Below, one piece after another: positions 53,406-62,532 of a DNA stretch of 64,000 bases. The notes beneath the pieces were generated by a model. That model ran no database searches and was not told the origin of the DNA. It saw only the letters and a list, made by a program, of their open reading frames with translations. The stretch's first letter is position 1, and every line of letters starts with the position of its first letter. The position numbers and the translations under genes were made by a program. The DNA lies in NCBI RefSeq assembly GCF_018736085.1, contig NZ_CP076134.1:248001-312000 (forward strand), given 5' to 3'. The stretch comes from Bradyrhizobium sediminis (GTDB lineage Bacteria > Pseudomonadota > Alphaproteobacteria > Rhizobiales > Xanthobacteraceae).

Positions 53406-54434
53406 CTATTCCGTAACGGTCTGCACCACGCTGCTGACCGGACGGCTGGAGACGGCCGGCAGCTTCATGTCCTTGACCAGGACCGCGTCGTATTCGGCCA
53501 TGGTTTCGAGCTGCACTTTGGCTTTCATCTGCACGACCTTGTAGCCGCCGGCCTTCAGCCGCCGCAACAGCGTGGGCAGGGCTGCAGCGGTGTGCTTCTG
53601 CAGATCGTGCATCAGGATGATGCCCTTGCCTTGCTTTTCGAGCTTGGTCATCACGGTGTTGACGATCTGCGCCGGGTCCTTGGCCCTGAAGTCGAAGGAG
53701 TCGACGTCGCAGGAGAAGATCGCGATATTGCGCGAACCGAGATAGTCCACCGAGGCCGGCGTGTGCTGCAGTCCCGGAAAGCGGAAGAACGGTGCGGGCG
53801 CTGCGCCCAGCGCCATCTTGATCGCGCTGAAACCCTTTTCGACCTCTTCCTTGACCTGCTGCTCGGTCAGCTTCTTGCTGTCGAGATGCGCATGCGACCA
53901 GGTGTGGGAGCCGACGGTGTGACCGGCGGCGGCGACCTGCTTGAGAATTTCCGGATGATAGGTGGAGTGCTTGCCGACCGGGAAAAACGTTGCCTTGGTG
54001 CATTCCTCGGCCAGCGACTTCAGCACCGAGGGGGTGGTCGGCCACGGGCCGTCGTCGAATGTCAGCACCACTTCCTTGTCGGTCAGAAAGTCGAGCTGCT
54101 TGAATTGCTGGAAGCCGAAGCCCGGACCGCCTGTGGTGTCGACGACCACGACGCGGCTGACGCCGAGCGCATCCGGATTGGCGCAGGTGGTCTTTTGCTG
54201 CACCGGCGCGGCAGGCTTGGCGGGAACCGGGGCCGAGAGGGCGGCGGTGACCTCAACGTCCTCGCGCGGCCGGCTTGGCTTGGCGGCGGCGACGGGAAGC
54301 GGCTCGGCCTTCCGGGCATTGACGGTTTGGGGAGGTGCCGCATCCGCCTTCGGCGAAGAGGTCCAGAACCACACGGCAGCAATGACAACAGCTGAAACAA
54401 CACTCGCCAGCATCAGGCCTAACGCATTACGCAT
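53406..54434 (-). CDS. polysaccharide deacetylase (NodB-homology) family protein
   Basis: 342 aa. N-terminal membrane anchor (LGLMLASVVSAVVIAAVWFW), a Pro/Ala linker, then the NodB catalytic domain: LTFDDGPWPTTPSVL (metal-binding Asp pair), GSHTWSHAHLD (His-x3-His), FFRFPGLQHTPASVDYL and GIILMHDLQKHT. It removes acetyl or similar groups from a cell-surface polysaccharide, in the periplasm; the substrate is unknown. Start MRNALG, upstream of the anchor. Confidence 0.9.
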   Translation of the reverse strand: MRNALGLMLASVVSAVVIAAVWFWTSSPKADAAPPQTVNARKAEPLPVAAAKPSRPREDVEVTAALSAPVPAKPAAPVQQKTTCANPDALGVSRVVVVDTTGGPGFGFQQFKQLDFLTDKEVVLTFDDGPWPTTPSVLKSLAEECTKATFFPVGKHSTYHPEILKQVAAAGHTVGSHTWSHAHLDSKKLTEQQVKEEVEKGFSAIKMALGAAPAPFFRFPGLQHTPASVDYLGSRNIAIFSCDVDSFDFRAKDPAQIVNTVMTKLEKQGKGIILMHDLQKHTAAALPTLLRRLKAGGYKVVQMKAKVQLETMAEYDAVLVKDMKLPAVSSRPVSSVVQTVTE

Positions 54435-54760
54435 CGTTACACTTTCCAGAAAATTCACGACATCCCGCGCAGGCGCCATTAATGCAAACGAGGTCTTAAC
54501 GACCCACCAACGACGGCTGGCCGGGCCAAATTTTTTTGCCTTCAGGGCCCCGCGGCGAAGCGTCGCTCGGAGGCGACCGCGCCAGTGAAACCCGCGGCTG
54601 GGATCGCCGGATCATCATCAAGACCAGCCTGCGACGGAGGAAAAAAGGCGTTTCCGCAGGATTTTGCAGTGTGATGGACGTCACAGCGGCCACGCCGCCG
54701 TTCAGGCAATGTCTGCGCATCAACAACGGGCCCGCTGAGCCGGGCCAAAGGGAGCCGACA

Positions 54761-55039
54761 ATGACCGCTTACCTTACCAGGACCATCCGCCGCGCCGGTT
54801 TTGTGCTGGCCTTCGCGGTCTCTTTCTCCGCACTGTCGGCGACCTCGAGCTTCGCCTTCAGCGCCGAAGCGCAGCAGATGTGCACCGGCGACGCGTTCCG
54901 CCTCTGCAGCGACGAGATCCCGAACATCCCGAAGATCACCGCCTGCATGTTCAAGAAGCGCGCCAGCCTCTCCACCGGCTGCCGGGCCGTGATGGACCGC
55001 GATCTGGCGCAAAAATCGAACAAGGTTGCCGCGCAGTAA
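54761..55039 (+). CDS. small exported cysteine-rich protein
   Basis: 92 aa: signal peptide (GFVLAFAVSFSALSATSSFAF) and a mature part with four cysteines, QQMCTGDAFRLCSDEIPNIPKITACMFKKRASLSTGCRAVM. The pattern C-x6-C-x13-C-x10-C is shared with the gene at 55153, a diverged paralogue. It resembles the cysteine-rich (GLG1-type) repeat. Clear ribosome-binding GGGAG before the ATG. Function unknown. Confidence 0.8.
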   Translation: MTAYLTRTIRRAGFVLAFAVSFSALSATSSFAFSAEAQQMCTGDAFRLCSDEIPNIPKITACMFKKRASLSTGCRAVMDRDLAQKSNKVAAQ

Positions 55040-55152
55040 TCCGGGTTCAGCGCCTACCTTCCCAATCGCCGCAACGTTGCCCAAAACACGTTGCGGCGCC
55101 GGTTCGAGCGCATTAGAACGCGCTCAGTGCATGACCGGGTAGGCGTAACACC

Positions 55153-55362
55153 ATGACCAGATTTCTCTTCGTCATTCCGCTCGCTCTGATGGCTTCAGCG
55201 GCTTCGGCGCAGCAGGGCGGCGACGCCTGTACGCGCGATGCCTCACGGTTTTGCCGGGCCCATCTGAACGACGGCGACCAGGTCGTTCTGGCGTGCCTGA
55301 AGCAGAACCGTGCGCGGCTCAGCAAGGGCTGCCAGCAGGTGCTGGCGAGTCACGGGCAGTAG
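55153..55362 (+). CDS. small exported cysteine-rich protein, paralogue of the preceding one
   Basis: 69 aa: signal peptide MTRFLFVIPLALMASAASAQ, then DACTRDASRFCRAHLNDGDQVVLACLKQNRARLSKGCQQVL. Cysteine spacing matches the protein at 54761. Too small to be found reliably by length alone, but the signal peptide, cysteine pattern and host-like codon use support it. Followed by a palindromic repeat. Confidence 0.75.
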   Translation: MTRFLFVIPLALMASAASAQQGGDACTRDASRFCRAHLNDGDQVVLACLKQNRARLSKGCQQVLASHGQ

Positions 55363-55367
55363 AACGC

Positions 55368-55483
55368 TGTCATTCCGGGGCGCGCGAAGCGCGAACCTCA
55401 GATGTGCAATGGCACATCGGGGAATCTCGAGCTAATTACTTCTGGATTCCGGGTTCAGCCCTGCGGGCTGCCCCGGAATGACG
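55368..55483. repeat. intergenic palindromic repeat, CGTCATTCCGGGGCG family
   Basis: TGTCATTCCGGGGCGCGCGA at the left, CCCCGGAATGACG at the right, with the interior ATGTGCAATGGCACAT and ATTCCGGGTT. Almost the same interior as 3801-3917. Lies between converging genes. Confidence 0.85.
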
Positions 55484-55484
55484 C

Positions 55485-57182
55485 TCAGGTACTGCCGCCC
55501 GCCGCCGTCGCGACCGGCAACACCTCGTTCGCGGCGCGGTCGGGCGTGTCTTCCTTCCAGCGCACCGATCCGAATGGCCGCTCCAGCATGCGGCGGACGC
55601 GCACCGGACCCGGTCCGAGGTGAAAATCCATCGCCTGCTGGTGCAGCGCGCGTTCGGATTGGGTCGAGCGGCTGCGCTGACGCAGATAATCGAGCCAGGT
55701 CGGGCAGTGATAGCGCTCGGTCCACAATTCCGGATCGGCGATGTCGCGCGCGATCGACCAGCCATAGGCGCCGTTGCGCTGGCGGCTGAGCTGGACTTCC
55801 TGCATCACATTGTGGAAGGCGCGGGCGTTGTCCTGGGCGACGCGGTATTCGATCTCGACGACCAAAGGCCCGCTGCGCCCGGTCAGCGACAGCCGCACTT
55901 CGGGGTCGGCGAGAACCTCCGCATCCTCGTTGCGCGCGCCGACCGGCGGCATGCGCAGCCACAGGCCGAGCAGCGGCGAGACAGACATCATCGCGGCGGA
56001 AACCAGCAGCGCGGTTTCCACGCCGGCCAAGTCGGTCAGATGTCCCCAGCCCCAGCTCCCGATCGCGATGCCGCCGGCAATCGAGGCCTGGAATGCCGCC
56101 AGCGAGCGGCCTGCGACCCAGCGCGGGGCGGAGAGCTGTACGCCGATATTGAACAAAGCAACTGCCGCCATCCAGACCGCGCCGGCGACCACCAGCGCGA
56201 CCGCCGTCAGCACCGGTTGCCGGCTCAACGCGACCGCGGTGATGGCGCCCGCCATCGAAAGCGTGCAGGCGCGGATGGCGGCCTCGCCGCTCATCCGCTT
56301 GCGCAGTTCACCGATATTGAGCGCGCCGATCACCGCCCCCATGCCGAAGGCGCCGAGCATGATCCCGTAGGTTTGCGCGCCGCCATGCAGGAGATCGCGG
56401 GCGATCAGCGGCATCAGCGCCATCACCGAGCCGCCGATCACGCCCGTCACCAGCGTGCGTACCAGCACGATGCGGATCGAGGGAGAGTTGGCGATATAGC
56501 GGACACCCGAGATCATCGCGCGATTGAGACGCTCGCGGGGAAGCCTCGACGGTTCGCTGACGCGCCGCCAGAGAAACAGCACGATGAGAAGCGGAAGATA
56601 GAGCACCGCATTGACGGCGAAAGCCGCGACCGCGCCCGCGGTGGCGACGATAACGCCGCCGATGGCCGGACCAAAACTTCGCGCGATGTTGTAGCTGATG
56701 CCGTTCAGCGCCACCGCGGCAGGCAAATTCTCCGCCGGCACCTGTTCGCTAACCGAAGATTGCCACGCCGGTCCGAACAGCGCCATGCCGCTGCCGACGA
56801 TGAAACAGAAAAGGAGAAGAACGTTCGGCGTGACCAGACCGAGCCACGCCATTGCCGCCAGCGCGGTCGCGCCGACCAATGCGATCGAAAGCGAAACCAG
56901 CGCCACGACCCGCCGGTCATACATGTCGGCGATGGCGCCGGCCGGCATCGAGATCAGCATGATCGGCAGCATCAGGGCGGTCTGCACCAGCGCGACCTTG
57001 TCGGCCGACGACGTCATCTGCGTCATCGCCCAGGCGGCGCCGACGCCCTGGATCAGGAGGCCCAGATTGGAAAGCAGGCTGGCGAGCCAGATCCGCCGGA
57101 ACACCGCATGCCGCAGCGGGGCCGCCACGCCGTCCCCAGCAAACATCGAGCGTTTTGGCGGTTCCGTCATGGCCCGTTCCAT
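55485..57182 (-). CDS. MFS transporter, MFS_3/EntS-like, with C-terminal soluble domain
   Basis: 565 aa. Twelve-helix permease (FRRIWLASLLSNLGLLIQGVGAAWAMTQ; LISMPAGAIADMYDRRVVALVSL; VSEQVPAENLPAAVALNGISYNIARSFGPAIGGVI) of the family that includes the enterobactin exporter EntS, followed from about residue 420 by a soluble domain of about 120 residues (LVVEIEYRVAQDNARAFHNVMQEVQLSRQRNGAYGWSIARDI). That tail resembles a monooxygenase-like (ABM) alpha+beta barrel and is normal for this permease family. Substrate unknown. The start could also be MTEPPKRS (57170). Confidence 0.88.
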   Translation of the reverse strand: MERAMTEPPKRSMFAGDGVAAPLRHAVFRRIWLASLLSNLGLLIQGVGAAWAMTQMTSSADKVALVQTALMLPIMLISMPAGAIADMYDRRVVALVSLSIALVGATALAAMAWLGLVTPNVLLLFCFIVGSGMALFGPAWQSSVSEQVPAENLPAAVALNGISYNIARSFGPAIGGVIVATAGAVAAFAVNAVLYLPLLIVLFLWRRVSEPSRLPRERLNRAMISGVRYIANSPSIRIVLVRTLVTGVIGGSVMALMPLIARDLLHGGAQTYGIMLGAFGMGAVIGALNIGELRKRMSGEAAIRACTLSMAGAITAVALSRQPVLTAVALVVAGAVWMAAVALFNIGVQLSAPRWVAGRSLAAFQASIAGGIAIGSWGWGHLTDLAGVETALLVSAAMMSVSPLLGLWLRMPPVGARNEDAEVLADPEVRLSLTGRSGPLVVEIEYRVAQDNARAFHNVMQEVQLSRQRNGAYGWSIARDIADPELWTERYHCPTWLDYLRQRSRSTQSERALHQQAMDFHLGPGPVRVRRMLERPFGSVRWKEDTPDRAANEVLPVATAAGGST

Positions 57183-57321
57183 CTGCGCCGGTCACGGCCG
57201 GCCCCGATTCCCTGCGATCTGGAGTGATGCCTGCGAAAGTCCTTCGCTGTCCAGTGGCAAAGTCGCTATCAACGGTCACACTGGACGGCTAAAAATGCTG
57301 GAAATTAGGGGGAGCGACAAA

Positions 57322-58695
57322 ATGGGCATATCGCGGCGGACACTACTGAAAGGGGCCAGCGTGCTGCCCCTGGCAGCCGGCCATTTCGGGTTTTCAGCTT
57401 TTGCGCAAACGGCGCGGGCTGCCTCGGGCGCGGCGCAGGTTCCGCCCATCCTGTTCCTGCATGGCAATGGCGACCATGCCGCGCTGTGGATCACCACGCT
57501 GTGGCGGATGGAATCGAACGGTGTTCCGCGCGACCGGATGCTGGCGATCAATTTCACCGATCCGCTGGCGCGAACCGACGACAAGGTCGAGCAACCGAAT
57601 CGCTCGTCCACGGAAGACCAGCGCCGCGAACTCGGCGAGGCGATCAAGGAATTGAAACGCCGCACCGGTGCGCCGCGGGTGGCGCTGGTCGGCAATTCGC
57701 GCGGCGGCAATCCGATCCGCAATTATATCAAGAACGGCGGTGGCGCCGATGTCAGCCACGCCGTGCTGTGCGGCGTTCCCAATCACGGCGTCTATGACTG
57801 GGAGCAGAACCTCGGCAACGAGTTCAACGGCCGCGGTGCGTTCCTGCGCGGGTTGAACGACGGCGACAGCGAAGTGACGCCGGACACCGCGTTCCTGACG
57901 CTGCGCAGCGACGGCATCGACAAATATGCGCAAGCCGATGGCCGCTTCGTCGGCAAGCCGGGCACGCCGACCGGCGTGACCCCGGAGGGTCCGGAGCTGA
58001 AAGGCGCCACCAATCTCGTGCTCGGCGCGATCGATCATCGCGAGACGGCGTTTCATCCGCGTGCATTCCGCGAGATATTCAAGTTCATCGCCGGCCGCGA
58101 GCCGGACCGGATCGCGATTGCACTGGAAGCGGAGGTCAGACTGAGCGGACTGGTCACGGGTACGCCCGGCGGCGTGCAAACCAACCGCCCGGTGCCGGGC
58201 GCGACGGTCGAAGTGCATCGCGTATCGCCCGACACCGGCGAGCGCCTGGGCGGCCCGCTCCATTCGTCGCAAACCGGCGCGGACGGGCGCTGGGGGCCGG
58301 CCAAAGTCGACCCGTCCTGGAACCTCGAGATCGTGCTCGTCTCAGCCGGTTCGACCACCACGCATTTCTACCGTTCACCGTTTCCGCGCTCTTCCGACGT
58401 CGTGCATTTGCGCGCCGCCCGGCCGCTGGGGCCGGCCGACGCGGGGGCGGGCGCGGTTGTTTTGATGTCGCGGCCGCGCGGCTATCTGGGCTTGCCGCGC
58501 GATGTGGTGCTGTTCGACGGCAAGCAACCGGCGGATGTGAAGCCGGGCGTGCCGACCGACTCGGTCGCTACATTGCGGCTTCCGGCCGCGGAGGCCGGGC
58601 GTGCCGTTGCCGCGCAGTTCAACGAGGAGCGGATCGTCGCGCGGGCGTGGCCGGCATCGGAAAACAGGATTGCGCTCGCCGAGTTCACTTACTAG
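57322..58695 (+). CDS. Tat-exported lipase-like alpha/beta hydrolase
   Basis: 457 aa. Twin-arginine signal MGISRRTLLKGASVLPLAAG, so exported folded. Alpha/beta-hydrolase core: PPILFLHGNGDHAALW, VALVGNSRGGNPIRNYI (nucleophile elbow G-N-S-R-G), VLCGVPNHGVYDW. The C-terminal half is a beta-rich module (NRPVPGATVEVHRVSPDTGERLGGPLHSSQTGADGRWGPAKV), possibly a carbohydrate- or polymer-binding part. Likely a lipase or esterase in the periplasm or outside. The ATG at 57322 follows GGGGGAG. Confidence 0.83.
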   Translation: MGISRRTLLKGASVLPLAAGHFGFSAFAQTARAASGAAQVPPILFLHGNGDHAALWITTLWRMESNGVPRDRMLAINFTDPLARTDDKVEQPNRSSTEDQRRELGEAIKELKRRTGAPRVALVGNSRGGNPIRNYIKNGGGADVSHAVLCGVPNHGVYDWEQNLGNEFNGRGAFLRGLNDGDSEVTPDTAFLTLRSDGIDKYAQADGRFVGKPGTPTGVTPEGPELKGATNLVLGAIDHRETAFHPRAFREIFKFIAGREPDRIAIALEAEVRLSGLVTGTPGGVQTNRPVPGATVEVHRVSPDTGERLGGPLHSSQTGADGRWGPAKVDPSWNLEIVLVSAGSTTTHFYRSPFPRSSDVVHLRAARPLGPADAGAGAVVLMSRPRGYLGLPRDVVLFDGKQPADVKPGVPTDSVATLRLPAAEAGRAVAAQFNEERIVARAWPASENRIALAEFTY

Positions 58696-58802
58696 CTGTT
58701 TGATCCGACCCGATCCGCGCGCCTCATGGCGCCCGGATGGGGGCCTGATATGGGTGAGCGACGCCAAGCGGGCCGACGGCCCGTCAGAACTGCGAGGCCT
58801 AT

Positions 58803-60191
58803 GTGAGCATAGCCGAAGCTTGGGACACGCCCGTTGCGCATCGGCCGCTGGTGCCGCCGAGCCCGCCGCGTGCGCCCGACACCATGACCGTATTCGGGCG
58901 GATGATGGCGATGCGCGAGAGCGTGATCGGCACCTGGGGGCAGCGCGCCTATGAAGAGGACATCATCTGCGGCCGCTTCTTCGGGCGCTCCAGCTTCATT
59001 CTCAATACGCCGGATTCGATCCGCCATGTGCTGGTCGACAATTACGAAAATTACGTGCGCACGCCGGCCGCGATCCGGGTGCTGCGTCCGGTGCTGGGCG
59101 AAGGCTTGCTGATCGCCGAAGGCCGCGCCTGGAAGCATCAGCGCAGAACGCTGGCGCCGGCCTTTACGCCGCGCGCAGTCGCAACGCTGGTTCCGCACAT
59201 GGTAGCGGCAACCGACGAGACCATCGCAAAACTTCAGGCGGCCAGCGCGGGGCCGGTCGATCTGCGCGAGGCGATGCAGCGGATGACGCTCGAGATCGCC
59301 GGGCGCACGATGTTTTCGTTCGGGATGGATCGCCACGGCGCGGCGTTGCGCGATTTCGTGATGGAATATGGCGAGCGGCTGGCGCGGCCGCATTTTCTCG
59401 ACCTGCTGCTGCCGCTGAGCTGGCCGAGCCCGCAGGATTTCTCCCGCGCCCGGTTCCGCAAGCGATGGACGCGTTTCGTCGCCATGCTGATGGCGGAACG
59501 CCGGGCCGCCGGCAAGAACGAAGGCGCCCCGCCGCGCGACCTGTTCGACCTGATGACTGCCGCGCGCGATCCCGAGACCGGCGAAGCCTTCACCGACGAG
59601 CAGTTGGGGGATCAGGTGGCGACGATGATTCTCGCCGGCCACGAGACCACCGCCACCGCCCTGTTCTGGTCGCTGTATCTGCTGGCGCTCGATCCGGACA
59701 CGCAGGAGCAACTGGCCGCCGAAGTCAAAGGCGCTGATGTCAGCGACGCGTCCGATGTCGAGCGGCTGAAATTTACCCGCGCGGTGGTCGACGAGACCAT
59801 GCGGCTCTATCCGCCGGCGTTCCTGATCGCACGCGCCGCCGCTGTGCCGGACACCATCGCGGGCATGCCGGTGAAGAAGAACGATGTGGTCCTGATCGCG
59901 CCATGGCTGCTGCACCGGCACGAAAAGCTCTGGCGCGATCCGAACGCCTTCATCCCGTCCCGTTTCATGCCGCCTGCGCCACCGCCCGATCGCTTTGCCT
60001 ATCTGCCGTTCGGCGTCGGCGCCCGGGTCTGCATCGGCTCGCATTTTGCGCTGGTCGAAGCCACCCTGGCGCTGGCCAAGATCATCGCCACGTTCAAGGT
60101 CGAGCTTGTCGACCAGGCGCCGGTGATGCCGATCGGCGTGGTGACGACGCAGCCCGACCGCTCGCCGATGTTCCGCATCACGCGTCGGTGA
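58803..60191 (+). CDS. cytochrome P450
   Basis: 462 aa soluble bacterial P450. I-helix MILAGHETTATALFW (AG-x-E-T), K-helix VDETMRLYPP (E-x-x-R), and the heme loop YLPFGVGARVCIGSHFAL (F-G-x-G-x-R-x-C-x-G) are intact. It has the CYP4/CYP1-like type of I-helix and could hydroxylate fatty acids or other lipids; ferredoxin partners are not adjacent. GTG start. Confidence 0.93.
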   Translation: MSIAEAWDTPVAHRPLVPPSPPRAPDTMTVFGRMMAMRESVIGTWGQRAYEEDIICGRFFGRSSFILNTPDSIRHVLVDNYENYVRTPAAIRVLRPVLGEGLLIAEGRAWKHQRRTLAPAFTPRAVATLVPHMVAATDETIAKLQAASAGPVDLREAMQRMTLEIAGRTMFSFGMDRHGAALRDFVMEYGERLARPHFLDLLLPLSWPSPQDFSRARFRKRWTRFVAMLMAERRAAGKNEGAPPRDLFDLMTAARDPETGEAFTDEQLGDQVATMILAGHETTATALFWSLYLLALDPDTQEQLAAEVKGADVSDASDVERLKFTRAVVDETMRLYPPAFLIARAAAVPDTIAGMPVKKNDVVLIAPWLLHRHEKLWRDPNAFIPSRFMPPAPPPDRFAYLPFGVGARVCIGSHFALVEATLALAKIIATFKVELVDQAPVMPIGVVTTQPDRSPMFRITRR

Positions 60192-60237
60192 CGAGGCATT
60201 GCTTGGAGGGGGGCGCAATCTGCCCTAGGCTTGGGCT

Positions 60238-61650
60238 ATGAGCGACATCAAGGCCCAGTTTTCCCTGCTGAGACAGACCGCCGATCCCGTGGTGATCGAT
60301 GCGATCCAGCATGTGGTCGAGGAGGGCGAGGACCACGAGCTCAACCGCATCAATGTGCTGGACTTTTCGAAGCGGCACGGGCTCGACGAGGAACGGGTGA
60401 TTTCGGGCTTTCTGCATGCCGCCCGCCTCGGGCTGTTCGACCTTTCCTGGAATGTGCTGTGCCCCGGTTGCGGCGGCGTGCTCGGTGCCCATTCGACGCT
60501 GAAATCGCTTCGTCCGGACGACTATCACTGCGGTCTCTGCGCCTGCGGTTACGAGGCCTCGGTCGACGAGCAGGTCGAGGTCGCCTTCACGGTCAGCCCG
60601 CGGGTCAGGCACATCGCCGCACATGATCCCAATTCGCTGCCGGTCTGGGAATATTACAAACAGGTTTTCTGGAGTTCGGGCGTCGATTTCGACAAGGAAT
60701 CCGTTGCAGCGCTGGCTGACGAGGTGACGCTGGATACGATCGAACTGCCGGCGGGCGAGAAGGCGGTGCTGTCGCTGCAATTGCCGAAGGAATTCATCAT
60801 CATCTTCGAGCCGGTCACGCACTCGGCTCAATTCATCGACGTTCAGGGCGAACCGACCAGGGAACGTCAGCAGCTGTCGCTGGTCTACAACAAGACGCCG
60901 ACGCCGACCGGGGGAACCAGGACGATGCGCCCGGGGCCGCTGCGGCTCTCGCTCGACAACCAGGCCGACCTGCGGGTGCTGCCGTCGGTGTTTATCGCGG
61001 GAGATGCGATGCATCACCTGATCGGCAAGCGCAAGCCGTTCCTCACCGCCAAGCGGATGCTCTCGAACCAGACCTTCCGCGACGTCTTCAAGGCCGACAA
61101 TCTCAGCGTCGATCAGCGCCTCAAGATCACGTCGCTGACATTCCTCTTCACCGACCTCAAGGGTTCGACCGCGCTGTACGAGCGGGTCGGCGATCTTGCC
61201 GCCTTCGATCTGGTCCGGGCGCATTTCCGTGCGCTGCTGGAGATCATCTCCGCGGAGAAGGGCGCCGTCGTGAAGACGATCGGCGACGCCGTGATGGCGA
61301 CGTTCATTCGGCCCGAGCATGCGATCGTCGCCGGCTTGCGGATGCGTGCCGCGATGGATGCACTCAACGCCGCGCGCGGGACCGAGGACCTCGTCGTCAA
61401 GATCGGTATTCACGAAGGTCCGTGCCTCGCCGTCATGCTCAACGAGCGACAGGATTATTTCGGACAGACCGTCAACATCGCAGCCAGGGTCCAGAACCTG
61501 TCGACATCGCAGGAGATCCACATTACGGCGCCGGTGATCGAAGCGCCGGCGGTTGCCGCGATTCTCGAGAAGGAAGCGATCAGGCCAATCCAGAAGGAAG
61601 CCGCGCTGCGCGGTATCGCCGACAAGATGGTGGTCTACGAGATACCCTGA
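60238..61650 (+). CDS. adenylate/guanylate cyclase with DUF5939 domain
   Basis: 470 aa. N-terminal DUF5939 with a zinc-ribbon-like motif (LCPGCGG...CGLCACGYE) after a helical segment. C-terminal class III cyclase domain: TFLFTDLKGSTALYERVGD (first metal-binding Asp), KGAVVKTIGDAVMATFIRP (second Asp) and YFGQTVNIAARVQNLS. Predicted to make cAMP (or cGMP) in response to an unknown signal read by the DUF5939 domain. TerB-like gene follows 124 bases downstream. Confidence 0.9.
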   Translation: MSDIKAQFSLLRQTADPVVIDAIQHVVEEGEDHELNRINVLDFSKRHGLDEERVISGFLHAARLGLFDLSWNVLCPGCGGVLGAHSTLKSLRPDDYHCGLCACGYEASVDEQVEVAFTVSPRVRHIAAHDPNSLPVWEYYKQVFWSSGVDFDKESVAALADEVTLDTIELPAGEKAVLSLQLPKEFIIIFEPVTHSAQFIDVQGEPTRERQQLSLVYNKTPTPTGGTRTMRPGPLRLSLDNQADLRVLPSVFIAGDAMHHLIGKRKPFLTAKRMLSNQTFRDVFKADNLSVDQRLKITSLTFLFTDLKGSTALYERVGDLAAFDLVRAHFRALLEIISAEKGAVVKTIGDAVMATFIRPEHAIVAGLRMRAAMDALNAARGTEDLVVKIGIHEGPCLAVMLNERQDYFGQTVNIAARVQNLSTSQEIHITAPVIEAPAVAAILEKEAIRPIQKEAALRGIADKMVVYEIP

Positions 61651-61774
61651 GATTGCCTATCGGTAATGCTTCGCCGGAACCGGCATGGATTGCGTTGGTT
61701 GATTTTCCGACCCATATACTGGCCTTGGCCGCCGATGCGGCGAACAGGCTCACGCGATTTCGGTAGAGAGATTG

Positions 61775-62275
61775 ATGCTGGACGGATTACGCCAATTCAT
61801 TGCCGAGGTTGTTTCCTCCGCCGGGCACGAAGATCGGGTGTTTGACGATACCGGGTATCGTCTGGCGGCGACGGCGCTATTGATTCACGTCGTTTCGATC
61901 GACGGCGAGCCGTCCGAAACCGAAAAACGCAAGCTGCACAGTCTGATCGAAAAACGCTTCGGGCTTGATCCCGGCACGGCGGATCACCTGATCGTGGCCG
62001 CCACCCGTGTCGAGGGCGAGGCGGTCGATCTCTATCATTTCACCAGCGTCATCATGCGCTCGGTCAACGAGGAAGGCCGGCTCCGCATCGTCGAGATGAT
62101 GTGGGAGCTGGTTTTTGCCGACGGCCAGGTCAGCGAGTTCGAGGATAACGTCATCTGGCGCGCGGCCGATCTCCTGGGAGTGTCCTCGCGCGACCGGATC
62201 GAGCTGAAGCAGCGTGTCGCCGGCAGGCTACCCACGGCGGTGGGCGGCCAGGATATTGCAGACGCGGCATCGTGA
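61775..62275 (+). CDS. TerB family protein
   Basis: 166 aa, all-helical. ATALLIHVVSIDGEPSETEKRKLHSLIEKRFGLDPGTADHLI and LRIVEMMWELVFADGQVSEFEDNVIWRAADLLGVSSRDRIELKQR form the two EF-hand-like, metal-binding acidic repeats (VSIDGEPSETE, VFADGQVSEFE) of the TerB/DjlA-N domain. Such proteins are cytoplasmic and tied to stress responses, not necessarily to tellurite. ATG at 61775 preferred over TTG at 61772. Confidence 0.88.
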   Translation: MLDGLRQFIAEVVSSAGHEDRVFDDTGYRLAATALLIHVVSIDGEPSETEKRKLHSLIEKRFGLDPGTADHLIVAATRVEGEAVDLYHFTSVIMRSVNEEGRLRIVEMMWELVFADGQVSEFEDNVIWRAADLLGVSSRDRIELKQRVAGRLPTAVGGQDIADAAS

Positions 62276-62532
62276 CGCGCTGCCCCGGGGCCATTGGTTG
62301 GCGCGGTACTGGACATGGGTTGGGGCGGTACCGGACATGACGAAATTTTAATGTGCCGGACAATCGGCCTCGCCGAACGCAATAACCTACCGAAAGACAG
62401 CACTTCAATCCGCAGTGCCGCGCGTTTGCGCAACCCGATATGCTTGCAGATGGCTTGCATCTCACCTCAAGCCTGTGCTCTCGTTTCCGCTGTTAGCCGT
62501 ATATCCTGCAATTGATCCAAGAGCATTGAATC
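62276..62532. other. intergenic region with a short direct repeat, possible insertion-sequence remnant
   Basis: GGCGCGGTACTGGACATGGG is followed by GGGGCGGTACCGGACATGAC (62298-62341), and TGCCGGACA occurs at 62353. Repeats of this kind are seen at ends of some insertion sequences, but no transposase fragment is recognisable. No gene seen. Confidence 0.4.

Noticed and set aside
55620..57227. 535-aa plus-strand frame opposite the MFS_3 permease
   Set aside because: His/Arg/Asp-rich shadow with no hydrophobic helices or known motif.
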